Source: Clostridium moniliforme | GTDB lineage: Bacteria > Bacillota > Clostridia > Clostridiales > Clostridiaceae | Direction of reading: 5' to 3' | Length of the DNA stretch: 64,000 nt | NCBI RefSeq assembly: GCF_017873235.1 | Contig: NZ_JAGGJZ010000007.1 | Coordinates: forward strand, 50,121-114,120 | In this document: piece by piece, positions 52,601-62,211 of the stretch | Layout: each line of letters starts with the position of its first letter | Position numbering within the stretch: position 1 is the first letter of the stretch | The notes under the pieces: model-generated | Databases searched by the model: none | Told to the model about the DNA's origin: nothing | The model's input: only the letters and a program-made list of their open reading frames with translations | Translations under genes and position numbers: made by a program

Positions 52601-54835
52601 TTACTTTTCTATAATATCTTTTGTTATAATATCCTTTATTCTATATTGAAGAGCAGAATATCTTTCCATACTTCTAGTATTGCTAACCATATATTTTAGT
52701 GCCTTTGGCATTCCAACTACTACAACTAAACTTTTTGCTCTAGTTATTCCTGTATATAAAAGATTTCTGTTCATAAGAAATGGCGATCCCATAAATGCAG
52801 GTATTATTATTACTTTAAACTCACTACCTTGGCTTTTATGAATTGTTATAGCATAGGCTAATTCTAATTCATCTAAATAAATATAATCATACTTTACTCT
52901 TCTCTCATCATCAAATATTACAGTTACAATTTTTTCTTCTTCATCTATACTTTCTATAAAGCCCATATCTCCATTGAAAACTCCAACACCTTCAGGTTCC
53001 CCCTCACCAGAAATTCTAGTCCATTTAAGAGAATAGTTATTTTTAGTCTGCATAACTTTATCCCCTTCTCTAAAAATCATTTCCTTAACTTTTTTTTCTT
53101 TTTTATAGTTTGCAGGAGGATTTAATACATTTTGAATACTTTCATTCATGTTAAGTACTCCTAAAGTTCCTTTTCTCATAGGTGTAAGTAACTGAATATC
53201 TCTTAATTTATCCCAATCTTTATTAAAGGTTGGAAGCCTTCTATTAATTAAATCTATTATTGTTGTAAGTATTTCATCTTGAGAATCTTCCTTTATAAAA
53301 TAAAAATCATTTCCCTTTTTATTAAGATAAGGCATTTCTCCATTATTAATTCTATGGGCATTAACTGTTATTAAACTTTCAGATCCTTGTCTAAATATCT
53401 CTTTAAGCCTAACTACCTTTATTAAGTTACTATTTATTAGGTCTCGTAATACATTTCCAGGACCTACAGATGGTAATTGATCTACATCCCCAACTATTAT
53501 AAGCCTAGTCCCTAATTTTATTGCCTTTAAAAGATTATGCATTAATATTATATCAATCATTGATGCCTCATCTATTATTACAACATCAGCTTCTAGTGGA
53601 TCTTTATCACCTTTACCAAAAATGGACTTTTCCTCTTCATCACTCGAAACTCCCATATCAAGAAGTCTGTGTATTGTTTTAGCTTCTCTTCCTGTAGATT
53701 CAGTCATTCTTTTTGCTGCTCTTCCTGTTGGTGCTCCAAGTAAAACCTTCATTCCATTTTTTTCATATATATCTATAATACATTTTATTATTGTTGTTTT
53801 ACCTGTTCCTGGACCTCCAGTTATAATCTCTATCCCCTCTGAAAAAGCAGCTAAAATTGCTTCTTTTTGTGATTTTGCTAATTGTATATTGTACTTTTTT
53901 TCAAATAATTCTATTTCATTTTCTACATCTGTATTTATTGTTCTAAAATTTTCTATTCCAAGAGTTATTATTTTATTTGTTATACCAAGTTCACAATAAT
54001 AATATGGAAGAGTAAAAATTCCATCTTCATCTTGAACTTTTTCACCTATAATTCTTCCCTCTAAAATAGCATTATATATATTTTCCTCAATTATTTTTTT
54101 ATCTACTACTAAAGTGTCACAGGCTTCTGCTATAAGTTTTTCCTTTGGCATATATGTATTTCCTGCAGCACAAAATCTATTTATAACATACTCTATACCA
54201 CTTTTCACTCTAAAAGGAGATACTGCCTCTACGCCTAAACTCATAGCTATTTTATCTGCTGTTTTAAAACCTATTCCTGATATTTCTTTGCATAATATGT
54301 AAGGATTTTCTGAAACTATATTTTTAGCTTCACTTCCAAATTTTTTATATATTTTTAAACATTGATTATTACTAACTCCATGAGATTGAAAAAACATTAT
54401 TATATCTTTTAAGTCCTTTTGTTCTATATAAGACTCATATATTATTCCAAATTTCTTTTTTCCTATACCATCAACTTCCATAAGCCTTTCTATATTATTT
54501 TCCATAATATTAAATGTATCTTCACCAAAATGATTAACTATTTTTTTTGCAGTTACAGGTCCAATACCATATATTACTCCCGCACTTAAATATTTTTCAA
54601 TCGCTTCTACTGAAGTTGGAAGTATTTCCTCAAATTCTTCTATTTTAAACTGCTTTCCAAATTGTTTATGAACTATCCACTCACCTTTTAATTTTACATT
54701 TTGGCCTTCCTTAATAAAAGGAACTGTTCCAACTGCTGTAATTGTTTCTTTATTAAAATTTATTTTTGAAACTGTATAACCAGTATCATCACTTCTAAAA
54801 ACAATAGCTTCAACAAAGCCAATAATGTTTTCCAT
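52601..54835 (-). CDS. recD2: RecD2-like ATP-dependent DNA helicase
   Basis: A 744-residue SF1B helicase. The N-terminal domain has OB and helix-hairpin-helix parts (YGIGPVTAKKIVNHFGEDTF, MEVDGIGKKKFGIIYESYIE, GIGFKTADKIAMSLGVEAVS). Walker A is IITGGPGTGKTTIIKCIIDI, then DVVIIDEASMID, IIVGDVDQLPSVGPGNVLRD, and the C-terminal LAYAITIHKSQGSEF and YTGITRAKSLVV. RecD2 unwinds DNA 5' to 3' independently of RecBC and helps repair and genome stability. It is the first gene of the recD2-comFA-like-comFC cluster. Length is typical. Confidence 0.95.
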   Translation of the reverse strand: MENIIGFVEAIVFRSDDTGYTVSKINFNKETITAVGTVPFIKEGQNVKLKGEWIVHKQFGKQFKIEEFEEILPTSVEAIEKYLSAGVIYGIGPVTAKKIVNHFGEDTFNIMENNIERLMEVDGIGKKKFGIIYESYIEQKDLKDIIMFFQSHGVSNNQCLKIYKKFGSEAKNIVSENPYILCKEISGIGFKTADKIAMSLGVEAVSPFRVKSGIEYVINRFCAAGNTYMPKEKLIAEACDTLVVDKKIIEENIYNAILEGRIIGEKVQDEDGIFTLPYYYCELGITNKIITLGIENFRTINTDVENEIELFEKKYNIQLAKSQKEAILAAFSEGIEIITGGPGTGKTTIIKCIIDIYEKNGMKVLLGAPTGRAAKRMTESTGREAKTIHRLLDMGVSSDEEEKSIFGKGDKDPLEADVVIIDEASMIDIILMHNLLKAIKLGTRLIIVGDVDQLPSVGPGNVLRDLINSNLIKVVRLKEIFRQGSESLITVNAHRINNGEMPYLNKKGNDFYFIKEDSQDEILTTIIDLINRRLPTFNKDWDKLRDIQLLTPMRKGTLGVLNMNESIQNVLNPPANYKKEKKVKEMIFREGDKVMQTKNNYSLKWTRISGEGEPEGVGVFNGDMGFIESIDEEEKIVTVIFDDERRVKYDYIYLDELELAYAITIHKSQGSEFKVIIIPAFMGSPFLMNRNLLYTGITRAKSLVVVVGMPKALKYMVSNTRSMERYSALQYRIKDIITKDIIEK

Positions 54836-54975
54836 ATTATCTCTCCAAACCTTACATTTTTTAATTTTAACTATATACTTTTAAAATATATAATATATAA
54901 TTATATCATAGAAGATTAAATATATAATTTTATGTAGAGTATTTTTGAAACAAATTTAAAGGAGGAAATTTTTAT

Positions 54976-56112
54976 ATGTTAATAACTAACTGTAATATAA
55001 TTTTTCTTGATAGAATTGAAAAAGGTTCTGTCTTTATTGAAAACGGTAAGATAAAAGAAATAAACCCTAAAAGTGTAAATGATAATGAAGTAATAGATGC
55101 AAAAGGAATGTATCTTTCACCTGGATTTATAGATGTTCATATTCATGGAGCAAGTGGTTATGATACAATGGATGGAACAAAAGAAGCTATAAATGAAATA
55201 GCTAAAACAATATGCAAATTTGGTACAACTTCCTTTACACCAACTACAATGACTGTAGCTGTAGAAGATATTAGAAAATCAATGGAAGTTATAAAAAATG
55301 CTAAGCTTAATGGTACAGATGGTGCAAACGTATTAGGTGCTCATCTTGAGGGACCATTTATAAATGAAAACGCTATTGGAGCTCAAAACCCTAAGTTTAT
55401 AGAGGCTCCTTCAATAGAAACTTACAAAAAAATGGTTGGAGATTGTGAAGATGCTGTAGTTTCAATAACAATTGCTCCTGAAGTAGAAGGTGCAAAGGAA
55501 CTTATTGAATATTTAAGTAATAAAGGAGTTCTTTGTTCTATTGGACACACTAAAGCAACTTATGAAGAAGCTATTGAAGGAATTAAATGTGGATGTTCAC
55601 ATTCAACTCACCTTTTTAATGCTATGACTCCTCTTCATCACAGAAATCCTGGAGTTGTTGGTGCTACCTTTGATTCAGATATAACAACTGAAACTATTTC
55701 AGATGGAATTCACATTGCATATCCAGCACTTAGAATTGCTTACAAACAAAAAGGAACTGATAAAGTGCTTTTAGTAACTGATGCAATGATGGCCTGTGGA
55801 ATGCCAAATGGTGTTTATTCATTAGGAGGTCAAGAAGTAAATGTTGTAGATGGTGCAGCAAGAATTTCAACTGGATCTCTTGCAGGTTCAATATTAACTC
55901 TTGATAAGGCTGTTAGAAATGTATATAACAATACAGATTATCCATTATACGAAGTAGTTAAAATGGCAAGTTTTAATGGTGCTAAACATTGTAAAGTTGA
56001 AGATAGAAAAGGACTTATTAAAGAAGGCTATGATGCTGATTTAGTAATTTTTGATAATGATATAAATGTAAAGAAAGTTATAATAAATGGAAAAATAGTT
56101 CACGAAGCTTAA
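54976..56112 (+). CDS. nagA: N-acetylglucosamine-6-phosphate deacetylase
   Basis: A 378-residue amidohydrolase. Metal and catalytic groups: PGFIDVHIHGASGYDTMDG, GAHLEGPFINENAIGAQNP, GHTKATYEEAIEGI, CSHSTHLFNAMTPLHHRNPG and LVTDAMMACGMPNGVYSLGG. It removes acetate from GlcNAc-6-phosphate, giving glucosamine-6-phosphate; NagB is not adjacent. AAAGGAGG precedes the ATG. It is monocistronic with a terminator shared with the converging fruA gene. It might also serve the GalNAc-type PTS at 31-38 kb, which has no deacetylase of its own. Confidence 0.95.
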   Translation: MLITNCNIIFLDRIEKGSVFIENGKIKEINPKSVNDNEVIDAKGMYLSPGFIDVHIHGASGYDTMDGTKEAINEIAKTICKFGTTSFTPTTMTVAVEDIRKSMEVIKNAKLNGTDGANVLGAHLEGPFINENAIGAQNPKFIEAPSIETYKKMVGDCEDAVVSITIAPEVEGAKELIEYLSNKGVLCSIGHTKATYEEAIEGIKCGCSHSTHLFNAMTPLHHRNPGVVGATFDSDITTETISDGIHIAYPALRIAYKQKGTDKVLLVTDAMMACGMPNGVYSLGGQEVNVVDGAARISTGSLAGSILTLDKAVRNVYNNTDYPLYEVVKMASFNGAKHCKVEDRKGLIKEGYDADLVIFDNDINVKKVIINGKIVHEA

Positions 56113-56173
56113 TTTATAATAAATTATACTTTCCTAAAAAAGTATTCATATTTATTTAATGACTTTACACAAC

Positions 56174-56210
56174 AAAAAAAGATACCAAATTAATGGTATC
56201 TTTTTTATTT
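56174..56210. terminator. Bidirectional terminator between nagA and fruA
   Basis: AAAAAAGATACCA pairs with TGGTATCTTTTTT around AATTAA, with A- and T-runs on both sides, at a convergent junction. Confidence 0.85.
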
Positions 56211-56218
56211 ATTTAATA

Positions 56219-58102
56219 TTATGCATTTTCTTTTAATGGTTTCTTTAATATAGCTAGTAAGAACATTCCAACTATAGAACCTACACCTAATGCTATAAGG
56301 TATCCTAAAGGATTTCCTATAACCGGTACTACAAATATTCCACCATGTGGTGCTCTAAGTGAACATCCAAACATCATTGAAAGTCCTCCAGCTACTGCTG
56401 ATCCAACTACACAAGCTGGTATTACTCTAAGTGGATCTGATGCTGCAAATGGTATAGCACCTTCTGTTATAAATGATAATCCCATAATGTAATTTGTAAT
56501 ACCTGATTGTCTTTCTCTCTTTGTAAATCTGTTTTTAAAGAATGTTGTACATAAAGCTATTGCAAGTGGTGGAACCATACCTCCAACCATTACTGCTGCC
56601 ATTATATCAAATTGACCACTAGCAAGTCCTGCTGTACCAAATACATAAGCTGCTTTGTTTATAGGACCTCCCATATCAACTGCCATCATTCCACCAAGTA
56701 TTATTCCTAGTACAACTTTACTGCTTTCACCCATTGAGTTTAAAGTATTAGTTAATCCAGCATTTATAGCTGATACTGGAGGATTAATTACAAAAATTAT
56801 AATTGCACCAATTAAAAGTATTCCAAAGAAAGGATATAATAAAACTGGTTTTAAACCTTCTAAATCTTGTGGTAATTTACTAAATATTTTCTTTAATAAA
56901 AGAACTAAATATCCAGCAATAAATCCTGCAAGTAATGCACCTAAAAATCCTGAACCACCTTGGTTTGCAAGCATACCCCCAACAAAACCTACTGCAAGTG
57001 CTGGTCTATCACCAATACTCATAGCAATGTATCCAGATAATACTGGTAACATAAATCCAAATGCTGTTCCACCAACTGTTTTTAAGAATGCTGCAAATGG
57101 TGTGTTCATACCAAAGTTTGCTGGGTTTATACTATAATCATCAAATAAGAATGCTAATGCTATAAGTATTCCTCCACCTATAACAAATGGTAACATATGA
57201 GATACACCATTCATTAAGTGCTTGTATATTATATGACCTACTCCTTCTTTTTCTATGCTTTCATCTCCACCTTGACTTTGTCCATCAGCATGATATATTG
57301 GAGCTTTTCCACTTGTTGCTTCTTCAATAAGTTCTTGTGCCTTATGAATTCCATTTGCAACTTTAGTCTTTATTAATCTTTTTCCATCAAATCTTGCCAT
57401 ATCAACATTTTTATCTGCTGCTATTATTATACACTCTGCCTTTTCTATTTCTTCTTTAGTTAAAACATTTTTAGCTCCACCAGAACCATTTGTTTCAACC
57501 TTTATTGAAATTCCCATTTGTTTAGCTTTTTCTTCTAAACTTTCAGCAGCCATATAAGTATGAGCTATTCCTGTAGGACAAGCTGTAACTGCTAATACTC
57601 TATAGCCTTCTTCATTTTTTTCTTCGATTTTTTCTGTTTCAAACTTTTCTTTTTCTTTTTCATCTATAAGTTTTAAATATTCTTCTTTACTATTTGCATT
57701 AATAAGTTTATTTCTAAAATCTTCATCCATTAATATAGTTGATAATCTAGCAAGTACATCAAGATGTAAATTATTAGCTTCCTCTGGTGCAGCTATCATA
57801 AAGAATAATTTAGCTGGTTGCCCATCTAATGAGTCAAAATCAATACCATCTCTTACAACTATTGAACTAAGGCCTGCTTTTTTTACTGCCTTTGATTTTC
57901 CATGAGGTATAGCTATTCCATCTCCTATACCTGTTGTACTTAATTCTTCCCTTTTAAGTACAGCTTCTTTATAAACTTCTTTGTCAGATAAGTTTCCCTC
58001 CTTATCCATAAGATCAACTAATTTATTTAAAGCTTCTTCTTTTGAATTTACTTTTGAGTTTAATTCAATTCCTTCTTTTTTTAAAAGGTCTATAATACGC
58101 AT
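56219..58102 (-). CDS. fruA: Fructose-specific PTS EIIABC component
   Basis: A 627-residue transporter with A, B and C domains in one chain. The EIIA histidine is His67 in GDGIAIPHGKSKAV; the EIIB cysteine is in VTACPTGIAHTYMAAESL at about 174; the EIIC membrane domain begins near residue 285 with GVSHMLPFVIGGGILIALAF and has about eight to ten helices. It imports fructose as fructose-1-phosphate, the substrate of FruK encoded next to it. It is the last gene of fruR-fruK-fruA, 19 bp after fruK. The C-terminal part has GGIFVVPVIGNPLGYLIALG. Complete and of usual length. Confidence 0.95.
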   Translation of the reverse strand: MRIIDLLKKEGIELNSKVNSKEEALNKLVDLMDKEGNLSDKEVYKEAVLKREELSTTGIGDGIAIPHGKSKAVKKAGLSSIVVRDGIDFDSLDGQPAKLFFMIAAPEEANNLHLDVLARLSTILMDEDFRNKLINANSKEEYLKLIDEKEKEKFETEKIEEKNEEGYRVLAVTACPTGIAHTYMAAESLEEKAKQMGISIKVETNGSGGAKNVLTKEEIEKAECIIIAADKNVDMARFDGKRLIKTKVANGIHKAQELIEEATSGKAPIYHADGQSQGGDESIEKEGVGHIIYKHLMNGVSHMLPFVIGGGILIALAFLFDDYSINPANFGMNTPFAAFLKTVGGTAFGFMLPVLSGYIAMSIGDRPALAVGFVGGMLANQGGSGFLGALLAGFIAGYLVLLLKKIFSKLPQDLEGLKPVLLYPFFGILLIGAIIIFVINPPVSAINAGLTNTLNSMGESSKVVLGIILGGMMAVDMGGPINKAAYVFGTAGLASGQFDIMAAVMVGGMVPPLAIALCTTFFKNRFTKRERQSGITNYIMGLSFITEGAIPFAASDPLRVIPACVVGSAVAGGLSMMFGCSLRAPHGGIFVVPVIGNPLGYLIALGVGSIVGMFLLAILKKPLKENA

Positions 58103-58121
58103 ATCTTTCCCTCCTATTTTT

Positions 58122-59027
58122 TTAACCTATCATTTCAAGTATTTCAAATACTTTTTCTTTAGTAGCTAAATCTTCTGAAAAAGCACTGGCACTCCCTGTT
58201 GCTATTCCAAATTTTAGGGCATCTTTATAATCATTTTTCATAATATACCCTGCAACGAAACCTGCAACCATTGAGTCCCCTGCTCCTACAGAATTTTTAA
58301 CTTCTCCTTTCGGAGCTTTATGTCTTAAGACTTCACCATTTTCATTTATTAATATAGCTCCATCTCCAGCCATTGATATAAGAACATTTAAAGCCCCCAT
58401 ATCTTGTAGTTTTTTTGCGTAATCAATAATTTCATTTTCTGAATTTATTGTTACTTTAAACATTTCTTCAAGTTCATGTTTATTAGGTTTAATTAAAAAT
58501 GGGTTGTATTTTAATACATTTAGCAGTAAATCATTTGTTGCATCTACAACAACTTTTATTTTTTTATTGCTTAAGTATTTCATAATCTTTTCATACATAT
58601 CTGATGGTAATGTATTTGGAATACTTCCAGCTAATACTAATATGTCACCATCTTTTATTTCATCTAATTTTTTATATAAATCCTCTATAGATTTTTCATC
58701 TATTATAGGACCTTGTGCATTTATTTCACTTTCTTCTTCACTTTTAAGCTTTACATTTATTCTTGAAAGACCTTCCTTCAATTTAATAAATTCTGCTCTA
58801 CATCCTGATTTTTTTACTTTCTTTTCTATTTCTTCTCCAGTAAATCCAGCTATGAATCCAAAAGCCTTATTTTCTATCCCTAAATTTCCAAGGACTATTG
58901 AAACATTTATTCCTTTTCCACCTGGAAATATAGATTCTTCATAAGTTCTATTTACCATTCCTAAATCAAATTTTTTAACTTTCATTATGTAATCCAAAGA
59001 AGGATTAAAAGTCATAGTATATATCAT
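58122..59027 (-). CDS. fruK: 1-Phosphofructokinase
   Basis: A 301-residue PfkB-family kinase. It starts MIYTMTFNPSLDYIMKVKKF and has PGGKGINVSIVLGNLGI (substrate-binding), ILVLAGSIPNTLPSDMYEKI, and VKNSVGAGDSMVAGFVAGYI (anion hole and catalytic Asp in GAGDS). It converts fructose-1-phosphate to fructose-1,6-bisphosphate. It lies 2 bp after fruR and directly before fruA, which provides its substrate. Confidence 0.95.
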   Translation of the reverse strand: MIYTMTFNPSLDYIMKVKKFDLGMVNRTYEESIFPGGKGINVSIVLGNLGIENKAFGFIAGFTGEEIEKKVKKSGCRAEFIKLKEGLSRINVKLKSEEESEINAQGPIIDEKSIEDLYKKLDEIKDGDILVLAGSIPNTLPSDMYEKIMKYLSNKKIKVVVDATNDLLLNVLKYNPFLIKPNKHELEEMFKVTINSENEIIDYAKKLQDMGALNVLISMAGDGAILINENGEVLRHKAPKGEVKNSVGAGDSMVAGFVAGYIMKNDYKDALKFGIATGSASAFSEDLATKEKVFEILEMIG

Positions 59028-59029
59028 TT

Positions 59030-59776
59030 TTAATTGTCCTCCAATATTTCTGCATATTCCTTAAACTCTTTATGTTTAAGATTTGTTGTTACTATTGTTG
59101 CTCTGTCTATTTCTGCAAATGTGACTGCTGATATATTATTAAATTTAGAGTCATCTGCAAGTATGTAAGCTTCATTGCTTCTATTTACAGCTTCTCTTTT
59201 TACTAATGCTTCTTTTATATCAGGGGTTGTAAATCCTGCGTTTTTATTTATTCCATTTGTTCCAAAAAAACCTTTAGTAAAATTATATTTTTTCAAACTA
59301 TCTATAGCCTCAACTCCTATTATTGCTTCTGTAGATAATTTTAGCTCGCCACCTATTATATATACCTTGCATTTTTTTTGAATTAACTTCTTAGCGTGTA
59401 CAATTCCATTTGTTATATATATTGCTCTATTTTCTGTTATGTAATCTATCATAAGTTCAGTTGTGGTTCCTGCATCTATATACACAAAATCATCTTCGTT
59501 TATAAGACTAGCTGCATATTTTGCTATTTTCTTTTTTTCATCTACATTTAGAGTTTGTCTTACAACTACTTCATCATCTTTAGTTGCATAAGTCATATTA
59601 ATAGACTTTGCACCACCATGAACTTTTTTAAGCTTTTTCATTTTGTCCAAATGATTTAAATCTCTTCTTATTGTAGATTCAGAAGTATCTAACTCCTTTA
59701 CAAGTTCTGTAACTGTAACTGTATTCTTTTCTTCCAAAAGTTTTAATATTCTTTCAAACCTTTCTTCTGATAACAT
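59030..59776 (-). CDS. fruR: DeoR-family repressor of the fructose operon
   Basis: A 248-residue DeoR-type regulator. N-terminal winged helix: SEERFERILKLLEEKNTVTV, ELDTSESTIRRDLNHLDKMK, LKKVHGGAKS. C-terminal DeoR sensor domain: DDFVYIDAGTTTELMIDYIT, IYITNGIVHAKKLIQKKCKV and IYIIGGELKLSTEAIIGVEA. It likely represses fruR-fruK-fruA until fructose-1-phosphate binds. Five phased operator repeats overlap its promoter at 59798-59849. GAGGTGGTG precedes ATG 59776. Confidence 0.93.
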   Translation of the reverse strand: MLSEERFERILKLLEEKNTVTVTELVKELDTSESTIRRDLNHLDKMKKLKKVHGGAKSINMTYATKDDEVVVRQTLNVDEKKKIAKYAASLINEDDFVYIDAGTTTELMIDYITENRAIYITNGIVHAKKLIQKKCKVYIIGGELKLSTEAIIGVEAIDSLKKYNFTKGFFGTNGINKNAGFTTPDIKEALVKREAVNRSNEAYILADDSKFNNISAVTFAEIDRATIVTTNLKHKEFKEYAEILEDN

Positions 59777-59797
59777 TTACACCACCTCTTTAATTAT

Positions 59798-59849
59798 ATG
59801 ATACAATCAATTCCATTCAAAGTCAATCATTTTCAATCAAAATAATTCA
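59798..59849 (-). promoter_or_regulatory. fru promoter with five 10-bp-phased FruR operator repeats
   Basis: On the minus strand TTGACT (59821-59826) and TATCAT (59798-59803) lie 17 bp apart. Overlapping them, five copies of a TGATTGA-like unit (TGAATTA, TGATTGA twice, TGAATGG, TGATTGT) start exactly every 10 bp from 59849 down to about 59800. The spacing places all copies on one face of the helix. DeoR-type regulators bind such direct repeats. Confidence 0.85.
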
Positions 59850-59928
59850 TTTTTTATTTAATTTATTTTTCAATTAAATTATTACAATAAATATTTATAT
59901 ATTTTATAAATTAATTAATGATATACAA

Positions 59929-59968
59929 AAAAGCTCTAGACAAAAATTCATATGTGTCTAGAGCTTTT
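59929..59968 (-). terminator. Terminator after the phosphoglycerol-transferase gene
   Basis: AAAAGCTCTAGACA pairs with TGTCTAGAGCTTTT around an AT-rich loop, followed by TTTGTAT on the minus strand. Confidence 0.85.
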
Positions 59969-60008
59969 CACTATTTATTTAATTTTAAACTTTATAATAT
60001 AAGTCTTA

Positions 60009-61859
60009 TTATTTTTTTCTTTCAGTTACTAGTGTATTATTAAAATTACTATTCATTTTTTCAGAAATAAACGTATTATTGAAATAGTTACTCTTAGTAC
60101 CAAAACCTTCTTCTACTGTTTTTAGTCCATCTCTTTCAATTAATGTCTTTTTATCTGAAAATAAATTAGTTCCAAGTCCTAATCTATCCCCTTGAATTTG
60201 AACTCCCATACTAGCTAATATAGTTGGATACATATCAACAGGAGAAAATTTTCTATACTTTGTATTATCGGTTGTAACTGCTGAATTAAGTATTAAATTA
60301 TATATTGTTCTATGGTATGATTTATCAAAATCCTTAAAGAATTTCTTATCCATACTTAAATGATCTCCAGTTATTACAACAGTAGTATCTTTATAAAATG
60401 GTTGTTTTTGAATCCATTTTACAAACTTAACTGTTTCTTTTGTTGAATAAGCAATAACATTTGCGTAATGTGAATCATATTTTTTCTTTGCATGTTTTGA
60501 TAAATACCCATCTGGGAAATGAGTATCTGCTGTTTCCATAGTAAAGTTAAATGGCTTTCCTTCCTTAGATAAACGAGTTATTTCATTCTTAGCAAACTCA
60601 TATAATTTATCATCTTCAAATCCCCACCAAACATTATAATCCTGTGGTATTAATTTCTTATCTTTAGCTGCTTGGAAATCAAAAATATTAAAATTACCAT
60701 GAGTTGTGAAGAAAGTATCTAATCCACCAAAACCAGCATATGCTCCAAACATTATTGTCTGATTATATCCTTGTGCCTTTAAAATATCTCCTATTGCAAC
60801 TGCACCTGGTAAAAATGTACCTGATTTTCCATATGAGTTACCTCCCATAGGTATTTTAAGTGGAAGACCTGTACTCATATTAACCATAGATGCTACTGAC
60901 CAACCAGAACCATATGTTTGATATGGTCCACCAAATTTGTCAGACTCTGAAAAATGGATACCTTCTTTAGATAAAGCTGTTAATTCTGGCATTAAGTTAG
61001 TGTTCATATAGCCACCTAAATCTTTAGACATATATGAATTTTCCATAGATTCTAAATAAATGTGAATTAAATTTCTCTTTTTAGCTGGAAAAGACATTTT
61101 TACATCACGTGGGCTAACATAATTATCCTTTATGTAAGGTGAATCTTTAACATATGCTGCATAAACTTCTTGTAGACTTAATTTTTTAATACCATATGAT
61201 ACTCCCCCTACAAAGAATATGCAAGAAAGTACAAACATTATTATTCTTAAATATTTTTGATTTAATATTTTTCTTTTTATATTATTAATATTTAAAAATA
61301 TTTCATAATGGAAATTTAAAAATATTAGAAATATTACTAATGTAGCTATAATAGAAAATACTGGTGACATCATAATTTCCATATACATTCCAGAAGCTGT
61401 ACCTTTTATTGGTGAGTTTAAATTGAATAAAAATTGTTCTGGAGTCATCTGTCCAAAATAATCTATAAACCAATTTGAAAAGCATATAAAAATCATTCCT
61501 ATTACAAAAAATAAAATTGATATTATTTTAATTAATATAACTTTCCAACTACTTTTGTCTTTTGAAGGAGCAAATGTAACTTTAGAATTAACAACCCCTT
61601 TTATAAATAGATATATTATCCCGCATATTAATGCAAAAATAATATATTTAATGGAAAATGTAACTGTATACATTGAATACTTAAGAATATTCTTTTTTTC
61701 AAAAATAAATTTTAATATACTTAATGTTACTATATTAAATAACACTATATATATTAATAAGTTCTTTATAACAGATAAAAAATTTTTCTTCTTTTCAAAG
61801 AAAATATAATTTGCAAAAGCTATTATAACTCCTACAATTAAGTAGCTTATTATTTGCAT
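60009..61859 (-). CDS. LTA-synthase-superfamily phosphoglycerol transferase (OpgB/MdoB-like)
   Basis: A 616-residue membrane enzyme. About five hydrophobic helices fill residues 1-225; the rest is an extracellular sulfatase-fold domain with IHIYLESMENSY (metal Glu270), DTHFPDG and VVITGDHLSMD. The nucleophile position in OpgB-type enzymes reads GTxxTxAGM; here it is YGSGWSVASM, so Ser321 may replace the usual Thr. The pattern MVNMSTGLPL after it also matches OpgB (MVASQCGIPL) better than LtaS. It should move glycerol phosphate onto a lipid- or glycan-linked acceptor at the cell surface. C. perfringens lipoteichoic acid is unusual, so LtaS-type naming is uncertain. Transcribed alone. Confidence 0.82.
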   Translation of the reverse strand: MQIISYLIVGVIIAFANYIFFEKKKNFLSVIKNLLIYIVLFNIVTLSILKFIFEKKNILKYSMYTVTFSIKYIIFALICGIIYLFIKGVVNSKVTFAPSKDKSSWKVILIKIISILFFVIGMIFICFSNWFIDYFGQMTPEQFLFNLNSPIKGTASGMYMEIMMSPVFSIIATLVIFLIFLNFHYEIFLNINNIKRKILNQKYLRIIMFVLSCIFFVGGVSYGIKKLSLQEVYAAYVKDSPYIKDNYVSPRDVKMSFPAKKRNLIHIYLESMENSYMSKDLGGYMNTNLMPELTALSKEGIHFSESDKFGGPYQTYGSGWSVASMVNMSTGLPLKIPMGGNSYGKSGTFLPGAVAIGDILKAQGYNQTIMFGAYAGFGGLDTFFTTHGNFNIFDFQAAKDKKLIPQDYNVWWGFEDDKLYEFAKNEITRLSKEGKPFNFTMETADTHFPDGYLSKHAKKKYDSHYANVIAYSTKETVKFVKWIQKQPFYKDTTVVITGDHLSMDKKFFKDFDKSYHRTIYNLILNSAVTTDNTKYRKFSPVDMYPTILASMGVQIQGDRLGLGTNLFSDKKTLIERDGLKTVEEGFGTKSNYFNNTFISEKMNSNFNNTLVTERKK

Positions 61860-62154
61860 AAAATCCCCCCATAAAATAATAGTTTATTATCATTGTAAAA
61901 TCTAAATATATTTATAAATTTCAATAAAATAAATTATATTTAATAATAATAATTTTGATTATCTATTAATAAGTTTATTAAAAAAAACACTATATTTCCC
62001 TGAAAAAGTTTTATAAAAGTTATTTATTATCAACTTATAAATTCATTTAAATAAACATGTAGATTTTACAATAGTAATATAATATCATATTTTTTTATAA
62101 TATAAAACTTATTATAAAATGATTTTTAACCGTAGTATTAAATTTTAATTTAAC
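61860..62154. other. AT-rich intergenic region between the phosphoglycerol transferase and metK terminator
   Basis: No gene, no GC-rich structure and no clear repeat is visible. It probably contains only the promoter of the leftward gene at 61859, which I could not pinpoint; GGGGGGAT lies just upstream of its ATG as ribosome site. Confidence 0.6.
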
Positions 62155-62187
62155 CAAAAAGAGTGCGGATTTTTCCACACTCTTAAA
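62155..62187 (-). terminator. Terminator after metK
   Basis: AAGAGTGTGGA pairs with TCCGCACTCTT (one G-T pair) and T5 follows on the minus strand. Confidence 0.85.
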
Positions 62188-62211
62188 TGTATAAAATATA
62201 TTTTTGTTATA

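Noticed and set aside
56655..57137. A 160-codon plus-strand frame inside fruA
   Set aside because: It is an antisense shadow of the strongly conserved EIIC domain with no start signals of its own. The same applies to the antisense frames within the hydrogenase and CutC genes.
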